From positions 1 through 45,176 of the forward strand of contig NZ_QOHO01000086.1 of assembly GCF_003432035.1 (NCBI RefSeq): 45,176 nucleotides of DNA. The letters are read 5' to 3'. Positions 1 to 8,272 of the stretch are shown piece by piece. This DNA is from Lacrimispora amygdalina (GTDB lineage Bacteria > Bacillota > Clostridia > Lachnospirales > Lachnospiraceae). Below the pieces are notes generated by a model. That model did not search any database. It saw only the letters and a program-made list of their open reading frames with translations, and had not been told where the DNA came from. Position 1 is the first letter of the stretch, and every line of letters starts with the position of its first letter. The position numbers and the translations under genes are program-made.

Positions 1-534
1 ACGGACAATTTCACTCTGCACCTCAAGAGGTGGCAGAGGAATAATAACATTCTCCATCAGCTTTTTCGATACATTGAAGCGAGTAACGCCGCTTGCGGTT
101 TTACCGATCTGGTATCGTAAATCGCTTGAACGGAACAGGTGCTTTGCGAAGTCCGGCAACATGATACTTAAATCATTGAAACGGAAGAAGAAGCAGAAAC
201 TATTCAGATACAGCTTTTCTTCTGTTTTAACGGTTACAACAGAAGAAATACCACATTCGTCTGGGGTCTCGGAAGAACCTGTGAAAATAACATCTCCGTA
301 CTGCAATGTACGCTGTTTCTCTCTATCAGCGATTTTTACTCTGTCCTCTACATCAATCTGCAATGCAGGGTTAGAGTAAACATTCTTATAGGTAATGAAC
401 TTTGCGTTGCCATCGGTAAAATCGTCTTTCGATTTGCCCGTCAGACCACCAAAGAACGTTCCCAACTCTCCAAGCGTTTTATGCGGAACACCGTCTGGAC
501 AGTAGAGGGAAATCAATTCGTCTAATTTACTCAT
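1..534 (-). CDS. hsdS: Type I restriction specificity subunit HsdS, N-terminal part (cut by window edge)
   Basis: The minus frame opens with ATG at 534 and stays open to base 1, about 178 codons. It reads as one HsdS target-recognition domain: a start like MSKLDELISLYCPDGV, then LGELGTFFGGLTGKSK, an ITYKNV segment and a conserved end PLPPLEVQSEIV that leads into the central helix. HsdS gives type I RM enzymes their DNA target. Its start overlaps the DUF4357 stop by 8 bases (ATGAGTAA), so translation is probably coupled. It belongs to the chromosomal hsdM-DUF4357-hsdS operon, whose hsdM is broken by the element, so it is probably idle or poorly expressed. The family call is firm; the sequence target cannot be read. 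Confidence 0.9.
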   Translation of the reverse strand, partial: MSKLDELISLYCPDGVPHKTLGELGTFFGGLTGKSKDDFTDGNAKFITYKNVYSNPALQIDVEDRVKIADREKQRTLQYGDVIFTGSSETPDECGISSVVTVKTEEKLYLNSFCFFFRFNDLSIMLPDFAKHLFRSSDLRYQIGKTASGVTRFNVSKKLMENVIIPLPPLEVQSEIVR

Positions 535-856
535 TATTGCCCTCCTTTTCCGCAAGTATCACTTTCAGAGCTTTGCCATTTTCATCTTTCCATGCGGTCA
601 GTCCGTTTGTGCTTGCTCCTGTCACAAAATTTGCGGCTGTGGAAGCACTCTTGAAAGGGACATCTTTGATTACTCTTGTACCATCAACCACACCTACACG
701 GGATTTTTCAATGGACTTTGCACCTCTGAATTTCTCGCTATATGCAATCGTTTCAGAAATAACGCTATCTTTCAGAACTACAAAAGATTTACTTGCCATA
801 TCATACTCAGCTACGGCTTTTATGTTTGAACGAGGTCTTGTCAAATACAGTCTCAT
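527..856 (-). CDS. DUF4357 domain protein in the hsd operon
   Basis: A 109-residue protein with the DUF4357 pattern: KSFVVLKDSVIS near residue 23, then FKSASTAANFVTGASTNGL and a final TAWKDENGKAL block. DUF4357 is a small domain often found with restriction-modification or GIY-YIG proteins; its biochemical role is not known. The start ATG at 856 overlaps the hsdM stop (ATGA) and its stop overlaps the hsdS start, so the three genes form a tight translationally coupled operon. It is chromosomal, not part of the mobile element, and looks intact. Confidence 0.8.
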   Translation of the reverse strand: MRLYLTRPRSNIKAVAEYDMASKSFVVLKDSVISETIAYSEKFRGAKSIEKSRVGVVDGTRVIKDVPFKSASTAANFVTGASTNGLTAWKDENGKALKVILAEKEGNNE

Positions 857-1722
857 ACGCCCACCTCGATTTCTGCGATAATCTTCGCAATTTCATCACG
901 GAGAACCTGTTCACGGGCAACGATTTCCTCAATCTCGGCATTGAGCTTTACAATGTCGATTTTTTCTCTGGTGTCCTCTGCTTCAACATAAGTGGACACG
1001 GAAAGATTGTAGTCGTTTTCTGTGATTTCTTCATAGCTTGCCAGATGGGAGAAGTGTGCTTCCTCCGCACGGGCGGCAAAGGTCTCCACGATTTTGTCCA
1101 TGTTCGCCTGTGTCAGCTTGTTGTTGTTCGTAACCTTGATGCACTCGTTGGAAGCATCAATAAACAAGGTCTTGTTGTCGGACTTGCCTTTCTTCAAAAC
1201 CATAATGCAGGTTGCAATGGAAGTACCAAAGAACAGATTGCTCGGCAACTGGATAATGCAGTCGATAAAGTTATTGTCAATCAGATACTTTCTGATTTTC
1301 TGCTCTGCGCCGCCACGGTACATAATGCCGGGGAAACAAACGATAGCCGCCGTACCGCCTGTTGCAAGCCAAGATAGGGAGTGCATGATAAACGCAAGGT
1401 CAGCCTTGGACTTCGGTGCAAGAACACCAGCAGGAGAAAAACGAGGATCGTTGATCAGCAGAGGATTATCGTCACCCGCCCATTTGATCGAGTAAGGGGG
1501 ATTGGAAACGATCAGCTCAAACGGCTCGTCATCCCAATGCTGCGGTGCGGTCAAGGTGTCCTCGCAGGCAATGTCGAACTTATCAAAGCCCACGTCATGC
1601 AGGAACATATTGATACGACAGAGGTTGTAAGTCGTGATATTGATTTCCTGTCCGTAAAAGCCGTTTCTGACGGCATCCTTACCGAGAATCTTTTCTGCTT
1701 TCAGAAGCAGAGAACCCGAACC
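853..1722 (-). pseudogene. hsdM: hsdM, type I DNA methyltransferase, 5'-truncated by the element
   Basis: About 290 codons of the C-terminal two-thirds of HsdM, the N6-adenine methyltransferase subunit of type I RM. It starts inside the SAM-binding motif (GSGSLLL) and carries the catalytic motif IV as SNPPYSIKW, followed by SKADLAFIMHSLSW and the usual C-terminal helix. The normal residues before GSGSLLL (DPxCGSGSL in the family) are replaced by an unrelated LTRE, so the frame leaves hsdM at about base 1722. The N-terminal domain should lie past the right end of the element, outside this window. A product made from a TTG at 1734 would lack the N-terminal domain and half of motif I and should be inactive. 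Confidence 0.88.
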
Positions 1723-1735
1723 CTCTCGTGTCAAG
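1712..1735. other. Element-hsdM attachment junction
   Basis: Homology to hsdM stops within GGTTCGGGTTC (minus strand, 1722 to 1712). To the right the sequence becomes A+T-rich and non-hsdM, and the next gene, 83 bases away, is a serine recombinase. This is one attachment half-site. The 2-base crossover is not identifiable without the other end, but must lie at or next to the GG of the glycine codon near 1721-1722. A short inverted repeat (TTGTC at 1754, GACAA at 1767) just inside could be a recombinase arm site. Confidence 0.7.
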
Positions 1736-1771
1736 CGAATGACACAAAATGTATTGTCTATTTTTGGACAA

Positions 1772-1794
1772 CAAAAGAGAGTGATTTCTCACTC
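1772..1794 (-). terminator. Terminator after the recombinase operon
   Basis: On the minus strand, a 6-bp stem (GAGTGA/TCACTC, 1794-1789 with 1784-1779) with a GAAA loop is followed by TCTTTTGTTG. It lies 11 bases past the stop of the last recombinase and ends its transcript just before the hsdM junction. Confidence 0.6.
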
Positions 1795-1804
1795 CCTCAT
1801 GCGT

Positions 1805-3298
1805 CTATTTCCATATGATTTTCTGAACAATACTTCCCTCACATAGGACAGAGTCAATGTACTTTTCCATTAACTCCCTTGTAAGCTCATTGTCCTTAAA
1901 GACCTCATCTTGTTTAGACAGTTCCTCTATTCTTTCCGATAGGCTTTCAAGTTCTTTGTCGATGCTCTTTTTGTTTTCTATGAATTTGAGCTTTGTAATT
2001 TTACCAAGTTTGTATTTTTCAAAGTCTGAAGTCTTTTTAGCTTCAAGTCTTGCGACTTGCTTTTCCAAATCTTTAATGCTTGCCCTATCCTTTTGCTCAG
2101 CTTTAACCTCTCCATATTTTTCTTTAATAAGAGTTAACACCTGTTCTTCCAGTTTTTCAGCTCTTGAGTTCTTATGCTCCACATTGTTGCATTTACAAAT
2201 TCTACAATGAAAATACTTGTGTACTCTTACGCTTCCATCAAGCCTCGGTCTTTTTGACTGAACAAATCCCAAGATGTGGTTACAAGTAGGGCATTTAGCA
2301 AAGCCTTGAAGTGGCGAATGCTGTCTCCAAGGGTAATCAGTGTTCTTACCTTTAATAAAGCGTCTGCTTTCTTTTATGGCTTGAACCTTATCAAATTCTT
2401 CCTGAGAGATAATAGCTTCGTGATGGTTATACACCCTGCCCCATTCCTCTTTTGGATGAAACTTGAAGCTTCCAGGTGTCAGCACTGATTTTTCTTGCAT
2501 ATTAAAAACATAAGTGCCTGTGTAATTTTCGTTTGAGAGCATATCCGTTACAGTTCCGTTTGTCCAAGTAGGATTTTTTCTGTTTTCCGAAGATACGATT
2601 TTATACTCGTAGTCCATATTGGTAAGCTCTTTTTTACGCTCATTCGGTGTTGGGATATTCTCCGCATTCATTATGGCTGCAATCTTTCTGGTAGCCATTC
2701 CGCTTAACGCTAAGTCGAACACTTTTCTGACTATCCAAGCCGTTTTTTCATCAATGATAATATTATGCTTATCAGCCGGATCTTTCATATATCCAAGCGG
2801 AGGACTCCAGGCAAGGAATTTTCCTTGCTTTTTAAGTTCCGTTGAAACCGACTTAATCTTTTGTGAAATATCCTTTGTGTAAAAGTCATATAGCAGTCCC
2901 TTGAACTGAATATCAAGGTCTGTTCCATTTCCTTTTTCTTTGGCACTGTCATATCCGTCATTGATGGCTATAAATCTGATACCAAGAAACGGAAAGATAT
3001 TTTCAAGGTAATCGCCAAGAGCAATATAGTCCCTCATAAACCTTGATAGGTCTTTTACGATGATTGCGTTAATCTTTCCGGACTTTACTTCCTCAAGCAT
3101 TCTTTGAAAAGAAGGACGCTTTTCGTTTGTTCCGGTGTAACCGTCATCAATATATTCTTCCCTTTGAAAAGACTTAAACTCTTCATTTTTATTGAGATAG
3201 TCATTCAGATATTGCCTTTGATTTATGATGCTTTCGCTCTCGTCTTTCTTCATCTGATCTTCTACGGAAAGTCTGATATAAAGGGCTATCTTACTCAT
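1805..3298 (-). CDS. Large serine recombinase 1 (element-end proximal)
   Basis: A 497-residue TndX/TnpX-type large serine recombinase that cuts and rejoins attachment sites for excision and integration. The N-terminal resolvase domain shows YIRLS with the nucleophile Ser11, and DLSRFMRDYI near residue 85. Next come the recombinase domain and a zinc ribbon with CPTC and CRIC pairs near residues 335-375, then a coiled coil (about 395-470) rich in K/E. ATG at 3298 is chosen over GTG at 3307 because GGAGGTG stands 7-8 bases before it. Its start overlaps the stop of recombinase 2 (ATGAGTAA), so the pair is coupled. It is the last gene of a three-recombinase operon. Confidence 0.93.
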   Translation of the reverse strand: MSKIALYIRLSVEDQMKKDESESIINQRQYLNDYLNKNEEFKSFQREEYIDDGYTGTNEKRPSFQRMLEEVKSGKINAIIVKDLSRFMRDYIALGDYLENIFPFLGIRFIAINDGYDSAKEKGNGTDLDIQFKGLLYDFYTKDISQKIKSVSTELKKQGKFLAWSPPLGYMKDPADKHNIIIDEKTAWIVRKVFDLALSGMATRKIAAIMNAENIPTPNERKKELTNMDYEYKIVSSENRKNPTWTNGTVTDMLSNENYTGTYVFNMQEKSVLTPGSFKFHPKEEWGRVYNHHEAIISQEEFDKVQAIKESRRFIKGKNTDYPWRQHSPLQGFAKCPTCNHILGFVQSKRPRLDGSVRVHKYFHCRICKCNNVEHKNSRAEKLEEQVLTLIKEKYGEVKAEQKDRASIKDLEKQVARLEAKKTSDFEKYKLGKITKLKFIENKKSIDKELESLSERIEELSKQDEVFKDNELTRELMEKYIDSVLCEGSIVQKIIWK

Positions 3299-4958
3299 TT
3301 TCTGCACCTCCCATCAGCATATCCATATTAAATTTAAAAACCACCTCAAAGTTGTGATTGGCATAAACGATTATCTTTTCTACCAGGCTGTGAATTAAAT
3401 CGCCTGAAAGCTTTTCAATTTCCTTTGCCGAGAATACATCCTTTATCCATTTGAGTGATTTTCTCTTTTCCTTTTCAAGCTCCTTCGCCTTGTTTTCAAG
3501 GGCAATCACTTCATTGTTAATCGTTGCTATATGACTTAGAGCAATTTCTCTTTTCAATGAATAAAGCTCTCTGTCAATCTTTCCAAGGCTATATTCCTCA
3601 TACGCCTTTTGAATGAGCAGCTCTTCTTTCAGCACCTTATCTTTTAGCTTATCAATATCTTTTATGGCAAGGGAAAGCCCCTCATCAAATCTCAAAGACA
3701 CTCTTTCAATAAACTTTTTCTTACTTGTAGCTTTGGTAATAAACTCGGATACCCTATCACTGATAGCCTTATCTAAATCTCTTTCCATGACGAAGACACT
3801 TTTTTCTTTTTCAAGTGTTCCCGTATAGGTGTCATTTTGAAAAGAATAGTAAAGTCTATCCTGATTTTTACCGTATATTCTTGTTCTTCTAAAAAGCTCT
3901 TTGCCGGTGTTATTGTTGAAAACCAAGCCCTTATATCTATTTTCATAATCTCTTTCAAAGTCGTGCATTTTGGCAGCGAAACGATGATTTTCAAGTCTTT
4001 GTTTTCTACCCTCAAGCACCTTTTCAAAATCTTCTGTTGAAATAATAGGTTCGTGAGCATTTTCAAATACTATCTGCTCATTTTCCTCTACAAAATGCTG
4101 TTTTACACCCTTTGCAAGATTTTGCTGTCTTACTCCCTGCACCAATGTGCCGGTATAAGCTCTATTTGTAAGGATTTTAGAAATAGTAGACTTATGCCAC
4201 TGTGATTCTCCCTCAAGCCTGTAAACTCTTCCGGTCTTGTAGTAAACCATCCCTGTGGCATAGCCTTTTTTATTAAGGTATTTTGCAACTTCATATTGGC
4301 TTTTTCCCTCAAGCGTTAAACGAAACATCTCTTCTACTATAAAGCGAACTTTTTCATCTACCTCTAATTTCTGTCCCTCTTTCAGCTTTACAACCTTATA
4401 TCCGTAAGGCGGAACAGTACCGATAAAATATCCGTTTTTTGCCCTGTTATGCTTGCTTGTTTTTATCTTGACGGAAATATCTTTGGCATACATATCGTTG
4501 ACGATATTTTTAAGCGTTACCTCAAATGACTTTTTTGAGTCTAAGTTCTTTACGGTATCAACCTTGTCATTAACCGAGATAAACCTAACGCCTAAAAACG
4601 GAAATACCTTGTCAATCAGTCTTCCCATTTCAAGATATTCTCTGCCAAGTCTTGATAAATCTCTTATGATAATGCAGTTTATCTTTCTATCCTTAATATC
4701 CTGCATCATCTCCTGAAACTGAGGTCTTTCAAAATTTGTTCCGCTGTATTCATAATCAGTGTATGTGTTTAATACCTTAATGTTTTCTTTTAAGGCATAT
4801 TCTTTACAGCAAAGCACCTGCGTTTCAATGGAAGAAGATTTCTCTCTCCATTCTTCTTTTCTTTCAGATGACAGTCTTGTGTAAATACCTGCTTTATAAA
4901 ATACCTTTTCTGTACTATCCTCAGCCTTTTGAATGTATCTTTTGGAAGTCCTTGCCAT
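3291..4958 (-). CDS. Large serine recombinase 2, zinc ribbon lost
   Basis: A 555-residue large serine recombinase. The resolvase domain has YTRLS with Ser30, then DLSRLGREYLEMG and FPFLGVRFISVND. The recombinase domain ends with GTLVQGVRQQ and the coiled coil follows (about 430-510). Where its two neighbours have a CxxC...CxxC ribbon, this protein reads GLVFNNNTGKELFRR with no cysteines, so the DNA-binding ribbon has no zinc ligands. ATG 4958 is preferred to TTG 4964 because GGAGGTG is correctly spaced only for the ATG. It overlaps the recombinase 3 stop by one base (TGATG). The intact catalytic residues argue that it is still a working enzyme or a subunit acting with the others. Confidence 0.92.
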   Translation of the reverse strand: MARTSKRYIQKAEDSTEKVFYKAGIYTRLSSERKEEWREKSSSIETQVLCCKEYALKENIKVLNTYTDYEYSGTNFERPQFQEMMQDIKDRKINCIIIRDLSRLGREYLEMGRLIDKVFPFLGVRFISVNDKVDTVKNLDSKKSFEVTLKNIVNDMYAKDISVKIKTSKHNRAKNGYFIGTVPPYGYKVVKLKEGQKLEVDEKVRFIVEEMFRLTLEGKSQYEVAKYLNKKGYATGMVYYKTGRVYRLEGESQWHKSTISKILTNRAYTGTLVQGVRQQNLAKGVKQHFVEENEQIVFENAHEPIISTEDFEKVLEGRKQRLENHRFAAKMHDFERDYENRYKGLVFNNNTGKELFRRTRIYGKNQDRLYYSFQNDTYTGTLEKEKSVFVMERDLDKAISDRVSEFITKATSKKKFIERVSLRFDEGLSLAIKDIDKLKDKVLKEELLIQKAYEEYSLGKIDRELYSLKREIALSHIATINNEVIALENKAKELEKEKRKSLKWIKDVFSAKEIEKLSGDLIHSLVEKIIVYANHNFEVVFKFNMDMLMGGAENE

Positions 4959-6643
4959 CAGCAAACACCTCCCACCGCAAGTTTTGGCATATTCATTTCT
5001 AAGGCTTCGCCATAAGCTCTGCCTATGGTAAATACTCTCACCTTATTTTCATCTAAAGCCTTAAACTCGCATTTTTCACTGTCTAAAATTGCCTGCATTA
5101 GATTTACTGTATCCATATTATTAAAGACAAAGTTTATGGCGTTATCTTCGCCAATCTCTATGCGGTCAATGAAAGACACCAAGGATAATCTATTCAGCGT
5201 ACCCTCTTCTACATTAGGAATAATATCGGAAACAAAACTACCCTTATCTTTAATTTTTTCTTTTAATTCTTCTATCGTTTTTTGCTTTGTAATAATTTGT
5301 TTCTCAATCTCCCTAATCTTAAGAAGATAATTTTTTCTAAATCTCTCAAACTCTTCTGTGGTAATAAGCTCTTCCTCCAAGTCCATATAAAGAGAGCCTC
5401 TAAGTCTTTCGTACTTTTTCTTCTCTGCTTTTAAGGAGTCGAAATCAGCCTTGATTGTGAGCTTAGAAACATCAATTTTACTTACCTTTTTAAGAAGCTC
5501 ATTATATTTTGAAAGATAATCATTCAGAGCGTGAATGGTAGCACCTATTACATAATCTTCTTTAACGCTGTGCCTTGTGCATTCGCCCTTAATGTTGTAT
5601 TCAGAACATATATAAAAGATGTTGTAGCCATCTTTTGACTTAACTTTTCGTCTAATCATCGGGCTACCACAATCTTTACAGTAAAGCATTCCTGACAGAA
5701 TGCTCGGATTTTCTTTTGAAGCTTTTACATCACGAAGCAGCATTTTATTTGCCAGTGCAAATACGGATTTTGAAACAATGCTTTCATGAGCATTTTCTAT
5801 TGTGATCCAATCATCCTTGGCTACATCGACTTCTCTTTTGGATTTGTAATTGAGCTTTGCCGTCTTGCCTTGTTCTAAAACGCCTATATATACCTTATTG
5901 GTGATGACTCTGTTGACCATCTTAGCGTCCCACTTGGCATCTTTTACGATAAAACCCGTACTAAAGTTATCGCCCTTATTTTCCTTATGCCTTGACGGAG
6001 TAACCATACCTATGCTGTTTAGAAAATCAGCGATTGCCTTTGAGGAATATCCCTCAATTTTCATATCAAAAATACGGCTGACAATATGAGAAACCTCCGT
6101 GTCAACCACAAGCTTATGTTTATTCTTACTGTCTTTCTTATAACCGAATGGAGCGAAAGAGCCGATAAATTCTCCGTTTTTCCTTTTGACCTCCTTAGAT
6201 GATTTTACTTTCATAGAAATATCACGGCAGTAACTGTCGTTAATAAAGTTTCTAATAGGAAGTATCAGGTGGGTATCGCTCACATCAGCGTTGTCGCTGT
6301 CGTAATTATCATTTACGGAAATAAAGCGTATACCTTTTTCGGGAAATATCTTTTGTAAGTATTTGCCGGACTCGATATAATCTCTACCGAAACGGGATAA
6401 GTCTTTTACGATAATTATCTTAAACTTACCTGCGTTTAAGTCTTCAATCATATTCTTGAAGTTCGGTCTGTCAAAATTAGAACCGCTAAAGCCGTCATCT
6501 ACATACTCATTCGATATGGTAATGCCGTTTTCTTTAGCATAAGACTTGATAATTTGTCTTTGATTTGAAATAGAATTGCTTTCTGAAATATCCCCGTCCT
6601 CTCTTGAAAGACGAAGATACATACAAGCGATATTATTGTTCAT
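4958..6643 (-). CDS. Large serine recombinase 3 (first gene of the operon)
   Basis: A 561-residue large serine recombinase. YLRLS carries the nucleophile Ser13; DLSRFGRDYIESG and FPEKGIRFISVND complete the resolvase core. The recombinase domain is followed by an intact zinc ribbon (LYCKDCG, then YICSEYNIKGEC, about residues 318-352) and a long coiled coil to about residue 455. AGGAGGG lies 5 bases before ATG 6643. It heads the operon 3-2-1, which reads outward to the hsdM junction. Serine integrase triplets are known in Tn1549-like ICEs of Bacillota; which member is catalytic for which reaction is not visible here. Confidence 0.93.
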   Translation of the reverse strand: MNNNIACMYLRLSREDGDISESNSISNQRQIIKSYAKENGITISNEYVDDGFSGSNFDRPNFKNMIEDLNAGKFKIIIVKDLSRFGRDYIESGKYLQKIFPEKGIRFISVNDNYDSDNADVSDTHLILPIRNFINDSYCRDISMKVKSSKEVKRKNGEFIGSFAPFGYKKDSKNKHKLVVDTEVSHIVSRIFDMKIEGYSSKAIADFLNSIGMVTPSRHKENKGDNFSTGFIVKDAKWDAKMVNRVITNKVYIGVLEQGKTAKLNYKSKREVDVAKDDWITIENAHESIVSKSVFALANKMLLRDVKASKENPSILSGMLYCKDCGSPMIRRKVKSKDGYNIFYICSEYNIKGECTRHSVKEDYVIGATIHALNDYLSKYNELLKKVSKIDVSKLTIKADFDSLKAEKKKYERLRGSLYMDLEEELITTEEFERFRKNYLLKIREIEKQIITKQKTIEELKEKIKDKGSFVSDIIPNVEEGTLNRLSLVSFIDRIEIGEDNAINFVFNNMDTVNLMQAILDSEKCEFKALDENKVRVFTIGRAYGEALEMNMPKLAVGGVC

Positions 6644-6738
6644 AAGAACCCTCCTAAAATTTTATTTTGGCAAATAGTCATTTAGGAAGATTGCTTCTAC
6701 CGCTTATATTGTACCGCACTCGGATTTTTATGTCAGCC

Positions 6739-6888
6739 CTATAGTTTTATGACCGACCTTAAGAGGTGCATTTCAATAATATCCAGCAAATCAAGCTTTT
6801 CGCTCTTGCTGCTTGAGTAGGTTATCTTCTTCTCATAATTTTTCTCTATTTGCTTTTTATCTTCATTTTTCTTGTTTTCATTTTTCAT
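6739..6888 (-). CDS. Small charged protein upstream of the recombinases
   Basis: A 49-residue frame, very rich in Lys, Asn and Glu at the N-terminus (MKNENKKNEDKKQ) with a hydrophobic end (LLDIIEMHLLRSV). ATG at 6888 has GAGG 8 bases upstream; another ATG at 6894 is too close to it. I do not recognise a family. Its place, just before a recombinase operon, would suit a recombination directionality or regulatory factor, but it lacks a visible HTH, so this is only position-based. Its existence rests on the ribosome site and position. Confidence 0.4.
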   Translation of the reverse strand: MKNENKKNEDKKQIEKNYEKKITYSSSKSEKLDLLDIIEMHLLRSVIKL

Positions 6889-6942
6889 AATCATAACCTC
6901 GCATTTTATCAAATATAAGTTTTTTGACATTGGTAGGTGCAT

Positions 6943-7350
6943 TGGCTGCTACATAGGAATCTCACCTCCGCCCCCTGTTCCAGACGAGGCGGCTTAAACT
7001 ATTGAAGTATCATTATCACCACTTGCATCATCGAAATAAGTTGCCACACTTATCTTTTATGTATTCCTATCTGTCGCTCGTTTTCTTCTATCCTCGGTTA
7101 GCTCCGGTATTCATTTGAACCGATTTTCATCAGCAGAAAAGTCTTGGCGTAGGTCATAATTCTTAGCAAGCGGATAAAGTCCTACCTTGGTCTATTCAGT
7201 TGTCAAAGAACAAATAGCTTTCGCTATGAGAGTTGCTTTTAAGTTTTGGGATATAGATTTCTCTATCACGAAAGAAGCAATTACCCCCTCACTATGTACA
7301 GTGAAAATTCGACCTTGATGTTAACCACTTTTATGAGAAATTTTTGAGAA
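6943..7350 (-). promoter_or_regulatory. Long leader region of the recombinase operon, with start-stop codon pair and coding-like remnants
   Basis: No intact gene in about 400 bases. On the minus strand a strong ribosome site (GGCGGAGGTGAG, 6972-6961) is followed by ATG (6954-6952) and at once TAG (6951-6949), a minimal start-stop frame. Upstream, one reading frame gives three coding-like stretches split by TGA and TAA: VGLYPLAKNYDLRQDFSADE..., IPELTEDRRKRATDRNT, and VATYFDDASGDNDTSIV ending at 6994. The segment TTGTTCTTTGACAACTGAATA near 7190-7210 resembles rRNA spacer leader sequence of Bacillota. It could be a structured leader, or the fossil of a small gene. Confidence 0.45.
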
Positions 7351-7387
7351 AATAAAAAAGCACCTACTTTATTTCAAGTAGATGCTT
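7351..7387 (-). terminator. Terminator after the DUF6994 gene
   Basis: Stem AAGCA-CTACTT/AAGTAG-TGCTT with one mismatch (7358-7369 with 7376-7387), followed on the minus strand by TTTTTTATTTT. It is 20 bases past the DUF6994 stop. Confidence 0.75.
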
Positions 7388-7407
7388 GCAGATATACTGG
7401 CTTTTAA

Positions 7408-8140
7408 TTAGATTAAACTGAGTTTCTCTGTTCTGTCTTTAATAATTTTATTGCTATTATTGAAATATCTTTTATATTCCTCTTTTTGATTTGGAATATA
7501 TATATCTTCTCTCTTTAACGGAATTATCAATCCTTTTTCCAAATCTGAACTGACCAAATCAATTATAGACTCATCATATATAAAACCCTCTAACCCAAAA
7601 AATGATATAAACTTATCAAAAGTTCTAAATAAAGCAAACCAATCGCTGTAATTTTCAATCGCATAATTTATCTTTGAATTATCATTTAAATACCATTTTT
7701 TTTATTGCAAGAAGTGTTAAATCAAATCTATCATAATATGAATTTTCTCCACTTCTCGCTTGATTTACTGTTGTTCCTTGACCTCTTGGGAATACCATAT
7801 GACCTCCAATAGTTCTGGAAATCATTAAGTATTCAACAATCTCTTCGTCAGCTAATCCTGCTTGTTTTGCCCAATAAACAGAAGCTCCTATATAATCTGA
7901 TGACAGTCTATACTTACCATCATCAATAAATAATGTATAGAAATCTCCATTGTTAAAATTTTGGCACTTATTTTCTATAGAGTTTAGTTCTAAGCTATCT
8001 AACCGTTCTTTACTAAAGAAAATCTTCTCTATATCATCATAAAGTTGTTCGCTACACTTATCAGGATCTTTTCTTGTCTTTAAATTAAACCCAATTGGAT
8101 ATTCGGGATATAAGTCGAACAAATAATTTTTTAATTTCAA
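7408..8140 (-). pseudogene. DUF6994-family protein, frameshifted in an A8 run
   Basis: The first 150 codons read through KDPD, YRLSSDYIG, TIGGHMVFP, TTVNQAR and RFDLTLLAIKK and then meet a stop at 7682. In the next frame the protein continues from WYLNDNSKINYAIENYSDW through FALFRTFDKFISFFGL to a stop at 7408. Removing one base from the eight-A run (7696-7703, T on the plus strand) joins both parts into about 243 residues, the usual layout of the family as I recall it. The function of DUF6994 is not known. The start is probably TTG 8140 (GAGGTGG 6-7 bases upstream); GTG 8149 lies inside that ribosome site. It may be a true pseudogene, a slippage site or a sequencing error. Confidence 0.75.
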
Positions 8141-8173
8141 ATATACCACCTCTAATTTGTATTTTCTTATTTA

Positions 8174-8203
8174 ATCATACCCTATCTGAAGTATGTTTAA
8201 CAA
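8174..8203 (-). promoter_or_regulatory. Promoter of the DUF6994 gene
   Basis: On the minus strand, TTGTTA (8203-8198), an 18-base spacer and TATGAT (8179-8174), ending 33 bases before the proposed TTG start. Confidence 0.5.
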
Positions 8204-8238
8204 TGCACAAAATATCACCCTCAAATATAAAGGGTAGC

Positions 8239-8258
8239 AGGCGGATTTGACTCCGCCT
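8239..8258 (-). terminator. Hairpin after the sigma-like gene
   Basis: A 7-bp perfect stem AGGCGGA/TCCGCCT with a 6-base loop lies 15 bases past the stop of the sigma-like gene. The following U-tract is weak, so it may be a weak terminator or an RNA-stabilising end. Confidence 0.45.
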
Positions 8259-8272
8259 ACTATAATACTGCT

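Noticed and set aside
74-881. Plus-strand open frames over hsdS and the DUF4357 gene
   Set aside because: They run opposite to clearly conserved hsd genes, have no ribosome site and no family-like sequence.
4130-4312. Same-strand short frames inside recombinase 2 (also 3773-4066)
   Set aside because: They overlap conserved recombinase coding sequence and have no ribosome site or recognisable product.
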